From: Gammaproteobacteria bacterium
Lineage (GTDB): Bacteria; Pseudomonadota; Gammaproteobacteria; Pseudomonadales; Azotimanducaceae
Direction of reading: 5' to 3'
DNA length: 64,000 bases
Assembly: GCA_026708185.1 (NCBI GenBank)
Contig: JAPOVK010000018.1
Location: 62,001-126,000, forward strand
Position 1 is the stretch's first letter. Each line of letters begins with the position of its first letter. Positions 16,286 to 25,458 of this stretch are shown in pieces. Position numbers and translations under genes: made by a program. The notes below the pieces were generated by a model, which saw only the letters and a list, made by a program, of their open reading frames with translations, was not told the DNA's origin and made no database searches.

Positions 16286-19200
16286 CTAGAGCGACAGGTT
16301 CAGCCTGATCAACACCGTTCGACCCATGATGTTGTCCAGATACGGCTCGTGGGCCGAGAACTGGGTGATCGGGTCGGGGTAGGTGTCGAAGATGTTGCGG
16401 ATCGCCGCGTTCACCATCACCGAACTGAATCCTAGGAAGTCCGGTCGGCGGTAGCTGTAGCTCACGTCCCAATAGTGGCGCGAGTCGATCTTGCAGACCG
16501 GCCAAGGCTGGAAGGCACAGCGTTGCGACTGTCTCTCGTTCGGAATCCGCTTCACGATGTCGGTACCCGGGATCGTGACTTCCTCGTAGCCACGATACGG
16601 TACGTGGTGCGGATAGGAACTCCGCTCGCCGCAGCAATCCCATGTCCAACTCGCAATCACCGTCCTTGGATCGAGTCGCTCGCGCTCCTTCATGGCGTCC
16701 CAGGCGACGTTGATGTTCTTCACCATGTCATGCCAGCGGACCATCAACTGGGCCGTATGCGGGCCCCTGAACCACCGCAGGCTCGCCTGCGCACGCCATT
16801 CAGGCGTCGGTGGCAAGTCGGCCATCAGGTGCATATTGGGCGGCGAGAAGTACTGCGAGTTGCGGTTGCCCACCCCGTCCACCGTGATGCCGGCGAGCAC
16901 GTTGTCGCGGATGCAGAAGCCCCCCTGGTTGCGCCCAGCGTCATCGCAGCCGAAGCTCTTGAACTTCGTCAGCTCCTGGGTCAGGAACTGCGTGGCGCTC
17001 AACGTGAACAGGAAGGCGCCCTTGTCGTCGCCGATCCAGTTGGTGAACCGGCTGTCCGGCAGTTCGAACGCGTAGCGGACGCCGTAGATCATCGTCTCGG
17101 CGACGCGCTGGCCTTGCGCGGTCCACGCACCCTCGACGTAGTCGAGGATGATCGGACTGCCGTCCTTGCCGCGGTCAAGCCTGCCGCCGGCGAAGCTCAA
17201 TTCGCCTTGGCCCGCGTTGGCGCCGCTTTGCAGCCAACTGAGCGCGGCGTTGCGGCGGCATTCCAGATCTTGCGGGTTCGTCCATTCGGAGTCCCGGAAT
17301 TCCTGCTGGGTCAACGCGGCGCGGTCGGCAGCGCCCGGATCATTGTGCTTTTGGTCGTTGTCCCAATCCACAAGAGTGCCCGGGCAGGCCGCCTGCACGT
17401 ACGCCGTGAAGCCGTTCTCGTTCAAGCCCACCTGGTCGCCGGGACCGGTCGGTTCGATCTGGCCACGGAACTCGACGCTGGTGTAGTCGACGTCGAATAC
17501 GAGGTCGCCGTCCAGGAACTTGAGCGAGAAGCCCAGGTTGTAGAGGTCCGACGTCTCCGGATCGAGGTCGGGGCTGCTGCCGGAACGCGTGCGAACATTG
17601 GGCGTACCGCCGCCCTTGCTGGCACCGGCGTCGATGCAGTCCTGGATGTCGGGCAGATAGTCGCAAACGTAGTCGCGAACTGTGCCAACCGTCTCGATTC
17701 CCGCGTCGCCGAACAGTGCGTAAAGACCTGGCGTCACGAACCCTTGCGTAATGCTTCCACGCATTGCCAGGTAGTCCGTCGGGGCGTAGCGCACTGCGAG
17801 CTTTGGAATGGTCGTAGTGAACTTGGACGACCCCGGCTGACCGTAGATGCCTTGCGCCGTGATCTCGCTGTAGCGTACCGCCACCTGCGCTTCCATCTCC
17901 CCCCAGGTCTCGTGCGAGATCAGCGGCAGAGACACCTCGGCAAACACGGCCTGCGACTCCTGCTCGCTCTTGCGCAAGGCGAACTTGTTGCCGCCCACGG
18001 CTGCCTGCGCCAACGCGTGAGGACGGTACTCCTCCTCCTCCAAGCGCCAGTGCATGCCGATGGCCAAGCCAACCGGCTGGTCGTTGTACCAGAGGTCGAA
18101 CAGGTTGCTGTTGGCCCCCACCAGGTCGACGATGGTCATGCCAAGGTCCTGGATGTTGTACGCCATCACGTTGCCGGCGAGACGATGCTCGTCCTCGGTG
18201 TTCACGAACTCGTGGTCCGGCGGCGTCCAGCCCGGGTCGTTCGGAGCCGGGAACTTGATGCTCGGATCGCCGATGGGGTAGCCGTTCTCGTCGATCATCA
18301 GATAGGTCGAACCGAACGGGTTCCAGCAGGAGTTCTGGTTCGGGCCAGCATTGCAGCGCAGGGCCTGGACCATCTCGGACGTGATTTCCTGGAACTGGTT
18401 CGTCTCACGCACGCCCTTAGCCCAGATCCAGTCGGCATCGATTACCCAGTCGGTCTCCGGTACGCGGATCTCCGTGCCTAGGCGGAGCCGGATGTCCTGG
18501 CGGCTGGTGCGGCGCAGGAAGTGCAGGATCCCGTCGTTCTCCGCCCAGTCGAGGTTGTTGTTGCGCGGGTGCTTGGGGAAGGCGAACAGGCGTCGCTCCT
18601 GGAAGCGGACATCCTCGTAGAAGGGGATGCCGCCAGCGTCCGGGTCGAACCGGTCCGGAAGACCGTCGCCGTCCGCGTCGCCCATGCCCATCAGAACCAC
18701 GCGGGCGCGCGGGTCGCGCTGGACATTGGCGTCGGCGATACCGTCGCCGTCCCAGTCGCGGTCGGGGATGCCGTCGCCGTCGAGGTCCTGGGCGAACACC
18801 AGCAACTCGCCGGGCTCTTCCAGGTAGTCGTAGCGACCGTTGCCGTTCAAGTCCCTGAAGTCGAGCTGGCGCGTCGGCCTAGCCGTCCAGGTGTTCGACC
18901 CGCCCGGCCAGATGTCCGGCGAGACGCCGGGCCAGTACTGGTCGTCGCCCGGTGGCAGGAACGTGTTGTTGTCGGTCGGGTCCCACACACCGTTCACGCC
19001 GTCGTAGTAGTCGTTGATCGTCGAACCATCCGCGAACGCCCGGAACGGGTTGCCCGGATTCGAGCCGATGGCGATCCCCATGCGGTCGTTGACCAAACCG
19101 CCGCTACTGGAGTCGAAATCGTTGAAGCCCGGTGCGTAGAGCCGGGTGTTGTAGTCGACGGAACTCGAGACAAACTCGCCGCGCACGGTCATGTAGTCGT

Positions 19201-20602
19201 TGAACTCGTACTCGAAGTAGCCGAAGCCCTTCTGCCGCTCGCTCTCGGCCTGGATGTCCTGGTAGTCGGAGTCGACCATCCGGCAGTGGTAGGCCGGGTC
19301 GTTGGGGTCGTTGTAGCCGTTCAGGAAGTTGCCGTGCCTCGAGACATCGTTGTACGTGTAGGTCTCGCCATAGTAGTTGCGGAAGTCGGTCCCCCAATGG
19401 TCGCCGAACTCCGCCTGCCACGCATTGCGTTGGTTGTCGTGGGCGTCGGAACCGTGAGCCCAGTCGAAGAACGGACCGTACGGGCTGATCGGCGGCGGTC
19501 CCTCGTTGTCGTGCCCGGCGCCGAAACCGTAGGCGCAGGTCGGATCCTGGGAAACGCCGGTAGAGATCTGGCCGATGTTGTCGGACCATGAGCGCCAGTT
19601 CGATTGGCTTGTGTAGCCCAAGCCGTCCAGCGCGGATCGTTCGTCCGGCGTCATCAGTTCGCCGAGCGGTGAACGGATCGGTACGGCGATCCTGCTGGCC
19701 GGGTTACCGCCCGCATCGTAGGCGTCCTTCCAGAACCGGGACCATTGACCCCAGGTGTAGTACTCGTTGCTGACCGTCGTGTGACGTGCCCACGGGTTCT
19801 TGGTGTCGATTATGTAACGAGGCCGGTCGGTGAACCGCATGCGCTCGGTGTCGCGCAACTCGATCGCGAAGATCGCTCGTCCCCGATCGCCCTGGACGCC
19901 GCCAAGCATGCTGAACCCGGTCTGCGGTGCGCCGTTCTCGATCGGCTGGCCCCAGTCGAGACTGACAGTCAGACCCTCGAAGTCCTTCCTCGGCACCATG
20001 TTGATGACGCCGCTGACGGCCTCCGCACCGTACAAGGCCGAGGCGCCGTCAAGGATCGTGTCGACCCTACCGATGGCGATCGCGGGGTACATGCCACTGA
20101 TGTCGACCCCGGCGCGTTCGCCGCGCGGCGTGGTGTCCGCGGGGAGCCGGTGGCCATCCATCATGGTCATCGTCGCCCGCGTGCCGAGGCCACGCAGGTT
20201 GGCCCAGACCTCTGTGCCCTGGTTGCCCTGCTGGTTGTCGGCCTGCCCGCCCCATTCGTCGTTCGAGAGGCCGTCCTGCCCGCTCTCCGAGCAGCAGATG
20301 CCTTCGAACGGCGCCGCGTTGGCATTGACGCCGAGCTGGAACGACTGGTCGAAGATCACGTCACCGAGTTCGGCGTTGCCGGACATCTCGATGTCGATGT
20401 TGTCGATGACGTTCTTGGGCGAGGGCAGGTCGAAGTTCGTACGCCGGATATAGGATCCGGTGACGATCATCTCTTCGACTTCCTCGTCGTCCTCCTCGTC
20501 TTCCTCATCCTCATCCTCTTCCGCAGCTCGGAGGTTGAGGGCGAAAAGCGCCAGCGCGAACGCCAACGCCCATAGCATGGCTCGTTTCAAGCCTCGATCC
20601 AT
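16286..20602 (-). CDS. Very large TonB-dependent outer-membrane receptor with calcium-type repeats
   Basis: I place the start at ATG 20602, which has GGGGAG upstream and gives a signal peptide (MDRGLKRAMLWALAFALALFALNLRA). The mature N-terminus is an acidic stretch followed by EEMIVTGSYIRR, a TonB-box-like motif. A plug domain follows (WANLRGLGTRATMTMMDGHRLP; DTILDGASALYGAEAVSGVIN). The rest, to residue 1438, is a large beta-barrel ending LIRLNLSL. At about residues 584-655 lie several DxDGDGxxD loops (DLNGNG, DLDGDGIPDRDWDGDGIAD, DADGDGLPD) like thrombospondin type 3 or dockerin calcium sites. The protein is about twice the size of common siderophore receptors. The ligand is unknown; a large substrate such as a peptide or glycan is possible. 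Confidence 0.93.
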   Translation of the reverse strand: MDRGLKRAMLWALAFALALFALNLRAAEEDEDEEDEEDDEEVEEMIVTGSYIRRTNFDLPSPKNVIDNIDIEMSGNAELGDVIFDQSFQLGVNANAAPFEGICCSESGQDGLSNDEWGGQADNQQGNQGTEVWANLRGLGTRATMTMMDGHRLPADTTPRGERAGVDISGMYPAIAIGRVDTILDGASALYGAEAVSGVINMVPRKDFEGLTVSLDWGQPIENGAPQTGFSMLGGVQGDRGRAIFAIELRDTERMRFTDRPRYIIDTKNPWARHTTVSNEYYTWGQWSRFWKDAYDAGGNPASRIAVPIRSPLGELMTPDERSALDGLGYTSQSNWRSWSDNIGQISTGVSQDPTCAYGFGAGHDNEGPPPISPYGPFFDWAHGSDAHDNQRNAWQAEFGDHWGTDFRNYYGETYTYNDVSRHGNFLNGYNDPNDPAYHCRMVDSDYQDIQAESERQKGFGYFEYEFNDYMTVRGEFVSSSVDYNTRLYAPGFNDFDSSSGGLVNDRMGIAIGSNPGNPFRAFADGSTINDYYDGVNGVWDPTDNNTFLPPGDDQYWPGVSPDIWPGGSNTWTARPTRQLDFRDLNGNGRYDYLEEPGELLVFAQDLDGDGIPDRDWDGDGIADANVQRDPRARVVLMGMGDADGDGLPDRFDPDAGGIPFYEDVRFQERRLFAFPKHPRNNNLDWAENDGILHFLRRTSRQDIRLRLGTEIRVPETDWVIDADWIWAKGVRETNQFQEITSEMVQALRCNAGPNQNSCWNPFGSTYLMIDENGYPIGDPSIKFPAPNDPGWTPPDHEFVNTEDEHRLAGNVMAYNIQDLGMTIVDLVGANSNLFDLWYNDQPVGLAIGMHWRLEEEEYRPHALAQAAVGGNKFALRKSEQESQAVFAEVSLPLISHETWGEMEAQVAVRYSEITAQGIYGQPGSSKFTTTIPKLAVRYAPTDYLAMRGSITQGFVTPGLYALFGDAGIETVGTVRDYVCDYLPDIQDCIDAGASKGGGTPNVRTRSGSSPDLDPETSDLYNLGFSLKFLDGDLVFDVDYTSVEFRGQIEPTGPGDQVGLNENGFTAYVQAACPGTLVDWDNDQKHNDPGAADRAALTQQEFRDSEWTNPQDLECRRNAALSWLQSGANAGQGELSFAGGRLDRGKDGSPIILDYVEGAWTAQGQRVAETMIYGVRYAFELPDSRFTNWIGDDKGAFLFTLSATQFLTQELTKFKSFGCDDAGRNQGGFCIRDNVLAGITVDGVGNRNSQYFSPPNMHLMADLPPTPEWRAQASLRWFRGPHTAQLMVRWHDMVKNINVAWDAMKERERLDPRTVIASWTWDCCGERSSYPHHVPYRGYEEVTIPGTDIVKRIPNERQSQRCAFQPWPVCKIDSRHYWDVSYSYRRPDFLGFSSVMVNAAIRNIFDTYPDPITQFSAHEPYLDNIMGRTVLIRLNLSL

Positions 20603-20722
20603 AGGTTTCTCCCCTAGTGGTCCTTCCTCCCATCGACACACTCGTACCCAGATCCTTCCGGGTCGCGCCGACGGCTCGGGCGACAAGCGCCGAAGCGGCT
20701 TTTCGCCTTTGGGCTACGGTTT

Positions 20723-20746
20723 ACGCCTACACCGAAGGCGTGTCAA
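20723..20746 (-). promoter_or_regulatory. Candidate promoter/operator of the TonB receptor
   Basis: On the minus strand TTGACA (20746-20741) is a consensus -35 box. The inverted repeat ACGCCT/AGGCGT (20723-20728 and 20736-20741) fills the following spacer, just before a weak TAAACC. A repressor bound there would block polymerase. The start codon is about 120 bases downstream. The -35 box is a good match, the -10 is poor, and the operator role is inferred. Confidence 0.35.
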
Positions 20747-20837
20747 GCACCTTCTGTAACAAATCGACACATCCTGACAATTGGCGGTCGCCTTCATGCC
20801 ACAATGCCGGCACAGAAACTGGTCGATTGATGCAGCC

Positions 20838-21854
20838 ATGAGCCACGCGTGCAGTACCCCGGACGAACCCTTAAGTTTCGACAACCGGGTGACGCGCTCG
20901 CTGGGCGTGGAGATTCCCATCGTTCAAGCCCCGATGGGCTGGATCGCCCGTTCCGCGCTGGCTTCGGCGGTGTCCAACGCCGGCGCACTCGGCATCATCG
21001 AGACCTCGTCGGGCGAACTCGATGCCGTCCGTGCCGAGATCGTGCGCATGCGCGAACTCACGGACAAGCCCTTCGGCGTCAACATCGCCCAGGCCTTCGT
21101 GCGCGATCCCCACATCGTGGATTTCGTCATCGACCAGGGTGTCCAGTTCGTGACCACGTCCGCCGGCAATCCGGAGCGCTACACGGACCAACTGAAGGCA
21201 GCCGGCCTCACGGTGTACCACGTCGTCCCGAGCCTCGCCGCCGCCCGGAAGGCGGTTGCCTGCGGGGTGGACGGGCTGGTGGTTGAAGGCGGCGAAGGCG
21301 GCGGCTTCAAGAACCCCCGCGAAGTGGCGAGCATGGTGCTGCTGCCCTTGGTGCGCTCGCAGGTCGACGTGCCGATCATCGCCGCGGGGGGCTTCGTCGA
21401 CGGCACCTCCATGGCGGCTGCCTTCGCCCTGGGGGCCGAGGGCGTGCAGATGGGCACGCGCATGGTGTCCGCGCTCGAATCGCCGGTACACGCCAACTGG
21501 AAGGATGCCATCGTCGCTGCCCAGGAGACCGACACCGTCTTCCTGAACCGCCACGCGTCCCCGGCCCTGCGGGCGCTCAGGACCGACAAGACCAGCGGCC
21601 TCGAATACGACACCGAGCGCAATGCCATGCAGGAATTCGGCACGGCACTCGAGCTCTACTTCGGTGGCGACATGGAAGCCAGCATCGCCCTTTGCGGACA
21701 GGTCTGCGGACGCATCGATGCCGCGCGGCCGGTGGCCGAGATCATCGCGGAGGTGCGCGCGGAGTTCTTTCTTCAACTGGACCGCCTGGCGAACCAGTAC
21801 CTGAACGGCACAGGCCCGTCGCCCCAACAGCAAGGCAGGAGGAGCAACCAATGA
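20838..21854 (+). CDS. Nitronate monooxygenase / FMN-dependent TIM-barrel oxidoreductase
   Basis: This 338-residue protein starts at ATG 20838 (in-frame ATGs upstream exist; the start is not certain). It shows the 2-nitropropane dioxygenase fold: VEIPIVQAPMGWIARSALA, SNAGALGIIETSS, VNIAQAFV, VVEGGEGGGF and the phosphate-binding IIAAGGFVDGTSMAAAFALGAEGVQMGTRM. FMN-dependent members oxidise alkyl nitronates; FabK-type enoyl reductases share the fold. Its stop overlaps the amidase start by four bases (ATGA), so the two gene products are probably made together. It is divergent from the TonB receptor. Confidence 0.88.
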   Translation: MSHACSTPDEPLSFDNRVTRSLGVEIPIVQAPMGWIARSALASAVSNAGALGIIETSSGELDAVRAEIVRMRELTDKPFGVNIAQAFVRDPHIVDFVIDQGVQFVTTSAGNPERYTDQLKAAGLTVYHVVPSLAAARKAVACGVDGLVVEGGEGGGFKNPREVASMVLLPLVRSQVDVPIIAAGGFVDGTSMAAAFALGAEGVQMGTRMVSALESPVHANWKDAIVAAQETDTVFLNRHASPALRALRTDKTSGLEYDTERNAMQEFGTALELYFGGDMEASIALCGQVCGRIDAARPVAEIIAEVRAEFFLQLDRLANQYLNGTGPSPQQQGRRSNQ

Positions 21855-23299
21855 CCGAACTCGCTCACCAAACGGCGCTCGAGCTGGCCGCGAAGGTCCG
21901 CAACCGCGAGGTCAGTTCCGTCGAACTGACGGAACTCTACATCGACCGGATCGAGCGCCTCGACGGGGACATCAACGCCGTGGTAGTCCGCACGTTCGAC
22001 GATGCGCTGACGCGCGCCCGGGAGGCCGACGTCGCGCTTGCGCGGGGAGCCTCCCTCGGACCTCTGCACGGCGTGCCCATGACCATCAAGGAGTCCTATG
22101 CCATCGGCGGGACCCGTACGACCTGGGGCAACGAGCTGTTCCGCGACAACGTCGCCCGCGCCGATGGACTGGCGGTGCAACGCTTTCGCGCGGCCGGGGC
22201 GCACTTCCTCGGCAAGACCAACGTGCCGGTGGACCTGGCAGACTTCCAGAGCTTCAACCCCATCTACGGGACGACCGGGAATCCTTGGAACGTCGAGAGA
22301 ACCCCGGGGGGATCCTCCGGGGGCAGCGCCGCAGCGCTGGCGGCCGGCTTCACCGCGCTGGAGGCCGGATCGGACATCGGCGGGTCGATCCGCAATCCTG
22401 CCCACTTCTGCGGCGTCTTCGGGCACAAGCCGACGTATGCCGTCATACCGATGTCCGGCCACGAGCTGGTCGAAGGCATTCCGGACGCGGATCTCGCGGT
22501 GTGCGGCCCGCTGGCGCGCGGGGCCGACGACCTGCACCTCGCACTGGACATCATGGCCGGCCCGGCGCCGCGTGAGGCTCTGGCGTGGCGGCTGGACCTC
22601 CCGGCGGCCGATTTCGAACGCCTAGCGGACCTGCGGGTCGCTCTTTGGCCCACCGACCCGTTGGCTCCTGTCGCCGAGGAGATCGCCGAGCGCGTCGCTT
22701 TGATTGGCGAGGTGCTGGAAAGGGCTGGAGCCACCGTCTCCCGCGATGCCCGCCCCGATTTCGACCTGGCCGCGGCCGACCGGAACTACCAGACCCTCCT
22801 GAACGCCGTTATGACCGGTGCCATGACGGCGGAAGCGGAAGCCAGGATGCTCAAGGTCGTCGATGGCCTCACGCCCGACGACGTCTCCCGCGACGCCGTG
22901 AGTGCCCGCGCTTCCGTGATGCGACACCGCGAGTGGATCCGCACCAACACCCGCCGCGAGAAGCTCCGCCACGCCTGGGCGCGCTTCTTCGAGGACTGGG
23001 ACATCCTCGTCTGCCCGCAGATGGCGACGACCGCGTTTCCCCACGACCACCGACCGTTCGGCGAGCGGACGATCGACGTCGACGGGGTCGCGCAGCCGTA
23101 TTTCCAGCAGCTGCTGTGGGCGGGCATGGTCGTGAACGCCTACCTGCCGAGCACCGTGTTTCCCACGGGGCCTTCGAAGGACGGGCTTCCCATCGGGCTC
23201 CAAGCCGTCAGCGCCCCGTATCGCGACCACCGCACGATCGCGTTCGCGGGACAGATCTGTGCGGAGGTCGGGGGATTCGTACCGCCACCCGGGTACTGA
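21851..23299 (+). CDS. Amidase signature-family protein (first of two)
   Basis: This 482-residue hydrolase starts at ATG 21851, with AGGAGG eight bases upstream and a four-base overlap with the previous stop. The Ser-cisSer-Lys triad is visible: Lys in GVPMTIKESYA, the glycine/serine loop TPGGSSGGSAAALAAGF, and the nucleophile serine in GSDIGGSIRNPAHFCGVFGHKPT. Such enzymes hydrolyse amides of many kinds. Pairing with a nitronate monooxygenase suggests catabolism of a nitrogen compound, which is an inference. A family D repeat begins three bases after its stop. Confidence 0.92.
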   Translation: MTELAHQTALELAAKVRNREVSSVELTELYIDRIERLDGDINAVVVRTFDDALTRAREADVALARGASLGPLHGVPMTIKESYAIGGTRTTWGNELFRDNVARADGLAVQRFRAAGAHFLGKTNVPVDLADFQSFNPIYGTTGNPWNVERTPGGSSGGSAAALAAGFTALEAGSDIGGSIRNPAHFCGVFGHKPTYAVIPMSGHELVEGIPDADLAVCGPLARGADDLHLALDIMAGPAPREALAWRLDLPAADFERLADLRVALWPTDPLAPVAEEIAERVALIGEVLERAGATVSRDARPDFDLAAADRNYQTLLNAVMTGAMTAEAEARMLKVVDGLTPDDVSRDAVSARASVMRHREWIRTNTRREKLRHAWARFFEDWDILVCPQMATTAFPHDHRPFGERTIDVDGVAQPYFQQLLWAGMVVNAYLPSTVFPTGPSKDGLPIGLQAVSAPYRDHRTIAFAGQICAEVGGFVPPPGY

Positions 23300-23302
23300 A
23301 CA

Positions 23303-23337
23303 GGTGCGCGCGGACCGGTAGGCCCGCCGCGTCCTCG
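23303..23337 (+). repeat. Dispersed hairpin repeat, copy 2 (family D)
   Basis: This is the second copy of the 35-base element at 5775-5809, identical at 32 positions by eye. Here it sits directly behind the amidase stop. The GCGGACC/GGCCCGC arms flank a GGTA loop. Location right after a gene in both cases suggests an RNA 3' end or REP-like role. Confidence 0.6.
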
Positions 23338-23354
23338 CACAACAGTGTACTAAT

Positions 23355-23370
23355 CTATTGTTTTCAATAG
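23355..23370. repeat. Small AT-rich inverted repeat
   Basis: CTATTG (23355-23360), TTTT and CAATAG (23365-23370) form a perfect 6-base-pair hairpin in an otherwise GC-rich region, between the amidase and the Uma2-type gene. It could be an operator or a weak terminator; nothing decides. Confidence 0.4.
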
Positions 23371-23451
23371 GTATTGTTGCGATGGCCACGTTGCCTTTCG
23401 GGCACCCAAGGCATACGATGAGGGCTGGCAAGACGACATAAGAGGCGACCG

Positions 23452-24456
23452 ATGGCTGAGGACGTCAACGAACCCATCGCATACCCGACGCGACAGGCGA
23501 GGCCCGCGCGCTCGCGTCGCGCGCCGAAGACACCAATAGCGCTGAGCGGCTGCCGACCCCTCCGGATGACCGAAGCCGAGGTCGCCGACTACGACGGCCG
23601 CTACGAGTACTGGGACGCCGAGTCCGAAATCGCCTGGCAGGTCCGCGACGTGAGCCGTCAGCACGAGGAGCCCCGCACACGGCTCGTCGAGGTGGTCAAG
23701 GACATCGCCAAGGTGCGGGGCAAGCCCATCGCCATGTTCGGCTCGACCGACTTGCAGGAACGCGACGCCCGCGGCGCCCGGCTGGTTGCCGCAGAGGCCG
23801 ACGAGATCATCTACCTCGACCGCCCGGACGAGTTCCCCGACAACGTCGTCGTCGTCGGCCGCCTGCGCCTTCCCGACGTCGTCTTCGAGGTCGACCTCAC
23901 GACGGACGTCCGCGAACGCAAGCTCGCGCTCTACGCCTCGTGGGGCGTCCCGGAACTGTGGGTCGAAGTCCCCGAGGCGCCCATGCCTAGCAAGCGGAAA
24001 GCACCGGGCTTGACGATCCACGTCCTCCGCGAGGGCCGGTTCGAAATGTCCGCCGAGAGCGCTGCATTCCCGACCTGGATGGCGCGCGAAATCCACGCCG
24101 CACTGAACGAGCCGGTCTCGTCCGAGACCACCGTGAGCACGTTGCGCCGCGTCGGCGAGATCATGGCCCGCCAGTCCGGCACCGGACCGGACGACGATCC
24201 GTTCCTCGGGGCGGTACGCCGATCAAGTCGGCTCGCCGGCTGGCGTGAAGGCACGGCGGAAGGAAAGGCGGAAGGCTTGCTGGTAGAACGGCTGTCCATT
24301 CTCGAAGACCTGCTGGTCTCACGAGACATCCGCGTCGGAAGGCTCCGCGACATCGCGGATCGGATCGTCGGATTGCCACGTCGGGAGGTGGTTCGACATG
24401 CGCTCGCCTGCGTCGATTACGACGATTTCCTGCGGCGTCTGCCGCGCGCAGATTGA
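23452..24456 (+). CDS. Uma2-family (DUF820) PD-(D/E)XK nuclease-like protein
   Basis: This 334-residue protein has the Uma2 core in its middle: the region with YLDRPDEFPD, then PDVVFEVDLTTDVRERKLALYASWGVPELWVEV, where the PD, E and downstream basic residue match the restriction-endonuclease-like fold. The C-terminal third has the repeated GTAEGKAEGLL pattern and helices often seen in these families and in Rpn-like transposon nucleases. DUF820 proteins are numerous in cyanobacteria and patchy elsewhere, and their role is unresolved. It stands alone and is convergent with the peptide-modification-type operon. Confidence 0.8.
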   Translation: MAEDVNEPIAYPTRQARPARSRRAPKTPIALSGCRPLRMTEAEVADYDGRYEYWDAESEIAWQVRDVSRQHEEPRTRLVEVVKDIAKVRGKPIAMFGSTDLQERDARGARLVAAEADEIIYLDRPDEFPDNVVVVGRLRLPDVVFEVDLTTDVRERKLALYASWGVPELWVEVPEAPMPSKRKAPGLTIHVLREGRFEMSAESAAFPTWMAREIHAALNEPVSSETTVSTLRRVGEIMARQSGTGPDDDPFLGAVRRSSRLAGWREGTAEGKAEGLLVERLSILEDLLVSRDIRVGRLRDIADRIVGLPRREVVRHALACVDYDDFLRRLPRAD

Positions 24457-24464
24457 CTGCCAGG

Positions 24465-25436
24465 TCAGCTCGCAGTCACGGCGGCGGCGACGAGATCCCG
24501 AATCTGCCCCAGCATCTCGCCCTCGGCATCCGCGTCGTAGCCGTCGACGCGGGGCGTGTGCAAGTGGCCAACGGGGAACGTCGCGCCGAGTCGTTGGCGT
24601 AGCCTGAGCGCCCGGTACGCGACTTCGTTGGACAGGTAGCCGCCGCCGGACCCCGCGACGGCGGTGTCGTCCTTGAGTTCCGCCAACGCATCGGGCGTCA
24701 GGGATCCCCGCTCCAGGCTCGCTACCCGTCGGTTATCGCGAACGGGCCAGCGCCCGCGCGTCGCGGCCATGGCTCGCGCGGGCAGCGTGAATTGCAGGAA
24801 CTCGGGACCTTCAAGTCCCGCCGGTACCTGCGGCGCCGTCGGCGACCCGCCGCTCGCGACATTGTCGTTGTCGGGCGTCTGCGCGGAGCGCCGGAGTCCG
24901 GGGAAGCGCTCCAGGTCGAACGCGTCACGGCCCATGCTCACCGTCAGCAACAACCGCAAGCCCGCCTCGAAGTGCGGCGTCAGCAGCTGTTCGACGAATC
25001 CTTCGTCGAAGGCCGCGAAACTCACCGGCAGGATCGCGGTGCGGATCCGAGCGCCAGCGAGGAGCGTGCCATCGAGCGCGAGGGCCGCCAAACCGGACGG
25101 ATTACTCTGGGCGATGTTGCGATCCAGGTGGAAAGGATCGAAACCGGTCAGGAGCACGCGCCCCTCGGAACCTTGGAACTCGCCATCGAAGCCGCGCGCC
25201 GAACGTTCCATGGGCCCGCTGTCCCTGCCGGCCCGGCGCAACAGTTGCCGCAACTTCAAGCGCGCCCAGTACAGGGGCCGGTCGTCGAAGTGGCCGTCCT
25301 GAACGTCCTGCACGGCATGCGCCCACAAGCTCGCGCCGTCGCCGCTTGCCACAACCTCGTCGTAGCGGCTATGCAGACCGGCGGGTACGCGCCGCAGCCT
25401 CGCTTCTTCGACCGTCATCGCATCGCCGCCCGGCAA
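24465..25436 (-). CDS. Pyroglutamyl-peptidase-like protein (C15 fold) with Ser in place of the catalytic Cys
   Basis: The first 90 of 323 residues form an extension unlike the family. The C15-like domain then begins at RVLLTGFDPFHLDRN and continues through SNPSGLAALALDG, ILPVSF and LLLTVSMGRDAFDLERFPG, where Glu176 fits the catalytic Glu. It ends with GGGYLSNEVAYRAL and VGHLHTPRV, where His293 fits the catalytic His. In true pyroglutamyl peptidases the nucleophile is Cys in a YxCN-type motif; here it is Ser269 (codon TCC, one base from TGC). The protein may be an inactive binder or a serine-based variant. It is the last gene of an operon with a glutaminyl cyclase, whose product is exactly what C15 enzymes remove. 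It has no signal peptide. Confidence 0.72.
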   Translation of the reverse strand: MPGGDAMTVEEARLRRVPAGLHSRYDEVVASGDGASLWAHAVQDVQDGHFDDRPLYWARLKLRQLLRRAGRDSGPMERSARGFDGEFQGSEGRVLLTGFDPFHLDRNIAQSNPSGLAALALDGTLLAGARIRTAILPVSFAAFDEGFVEQLLTPHFEAGLRLLLTVSMGRDAFDLERFPGLRRSAQTPDNDNVASGGSPTAPQVPAGLEGPEFLQFTLPARAMAATRGRWPVRDNRRVASLERGSLTPDALAELKDDTAVAGSGGGYLSNEVAYRALRLRQRLGATFPVGHLHTPRVDGYDADAEGEMLGQIRDLVAAAVTAS

Positions 25437-25458
25437 CGCGTCGCCGCCGGCGACGCGC

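Noticed and set aside
16475-18481. A 668-codon open frame antisense to the TonB receptor
   Set aside because: It is a mirror of the receptor frame in GC-rich DNA. It shows no domain, has valine/arginine-rich composition, and the opposite strand carries clear plug and barrel motifs.
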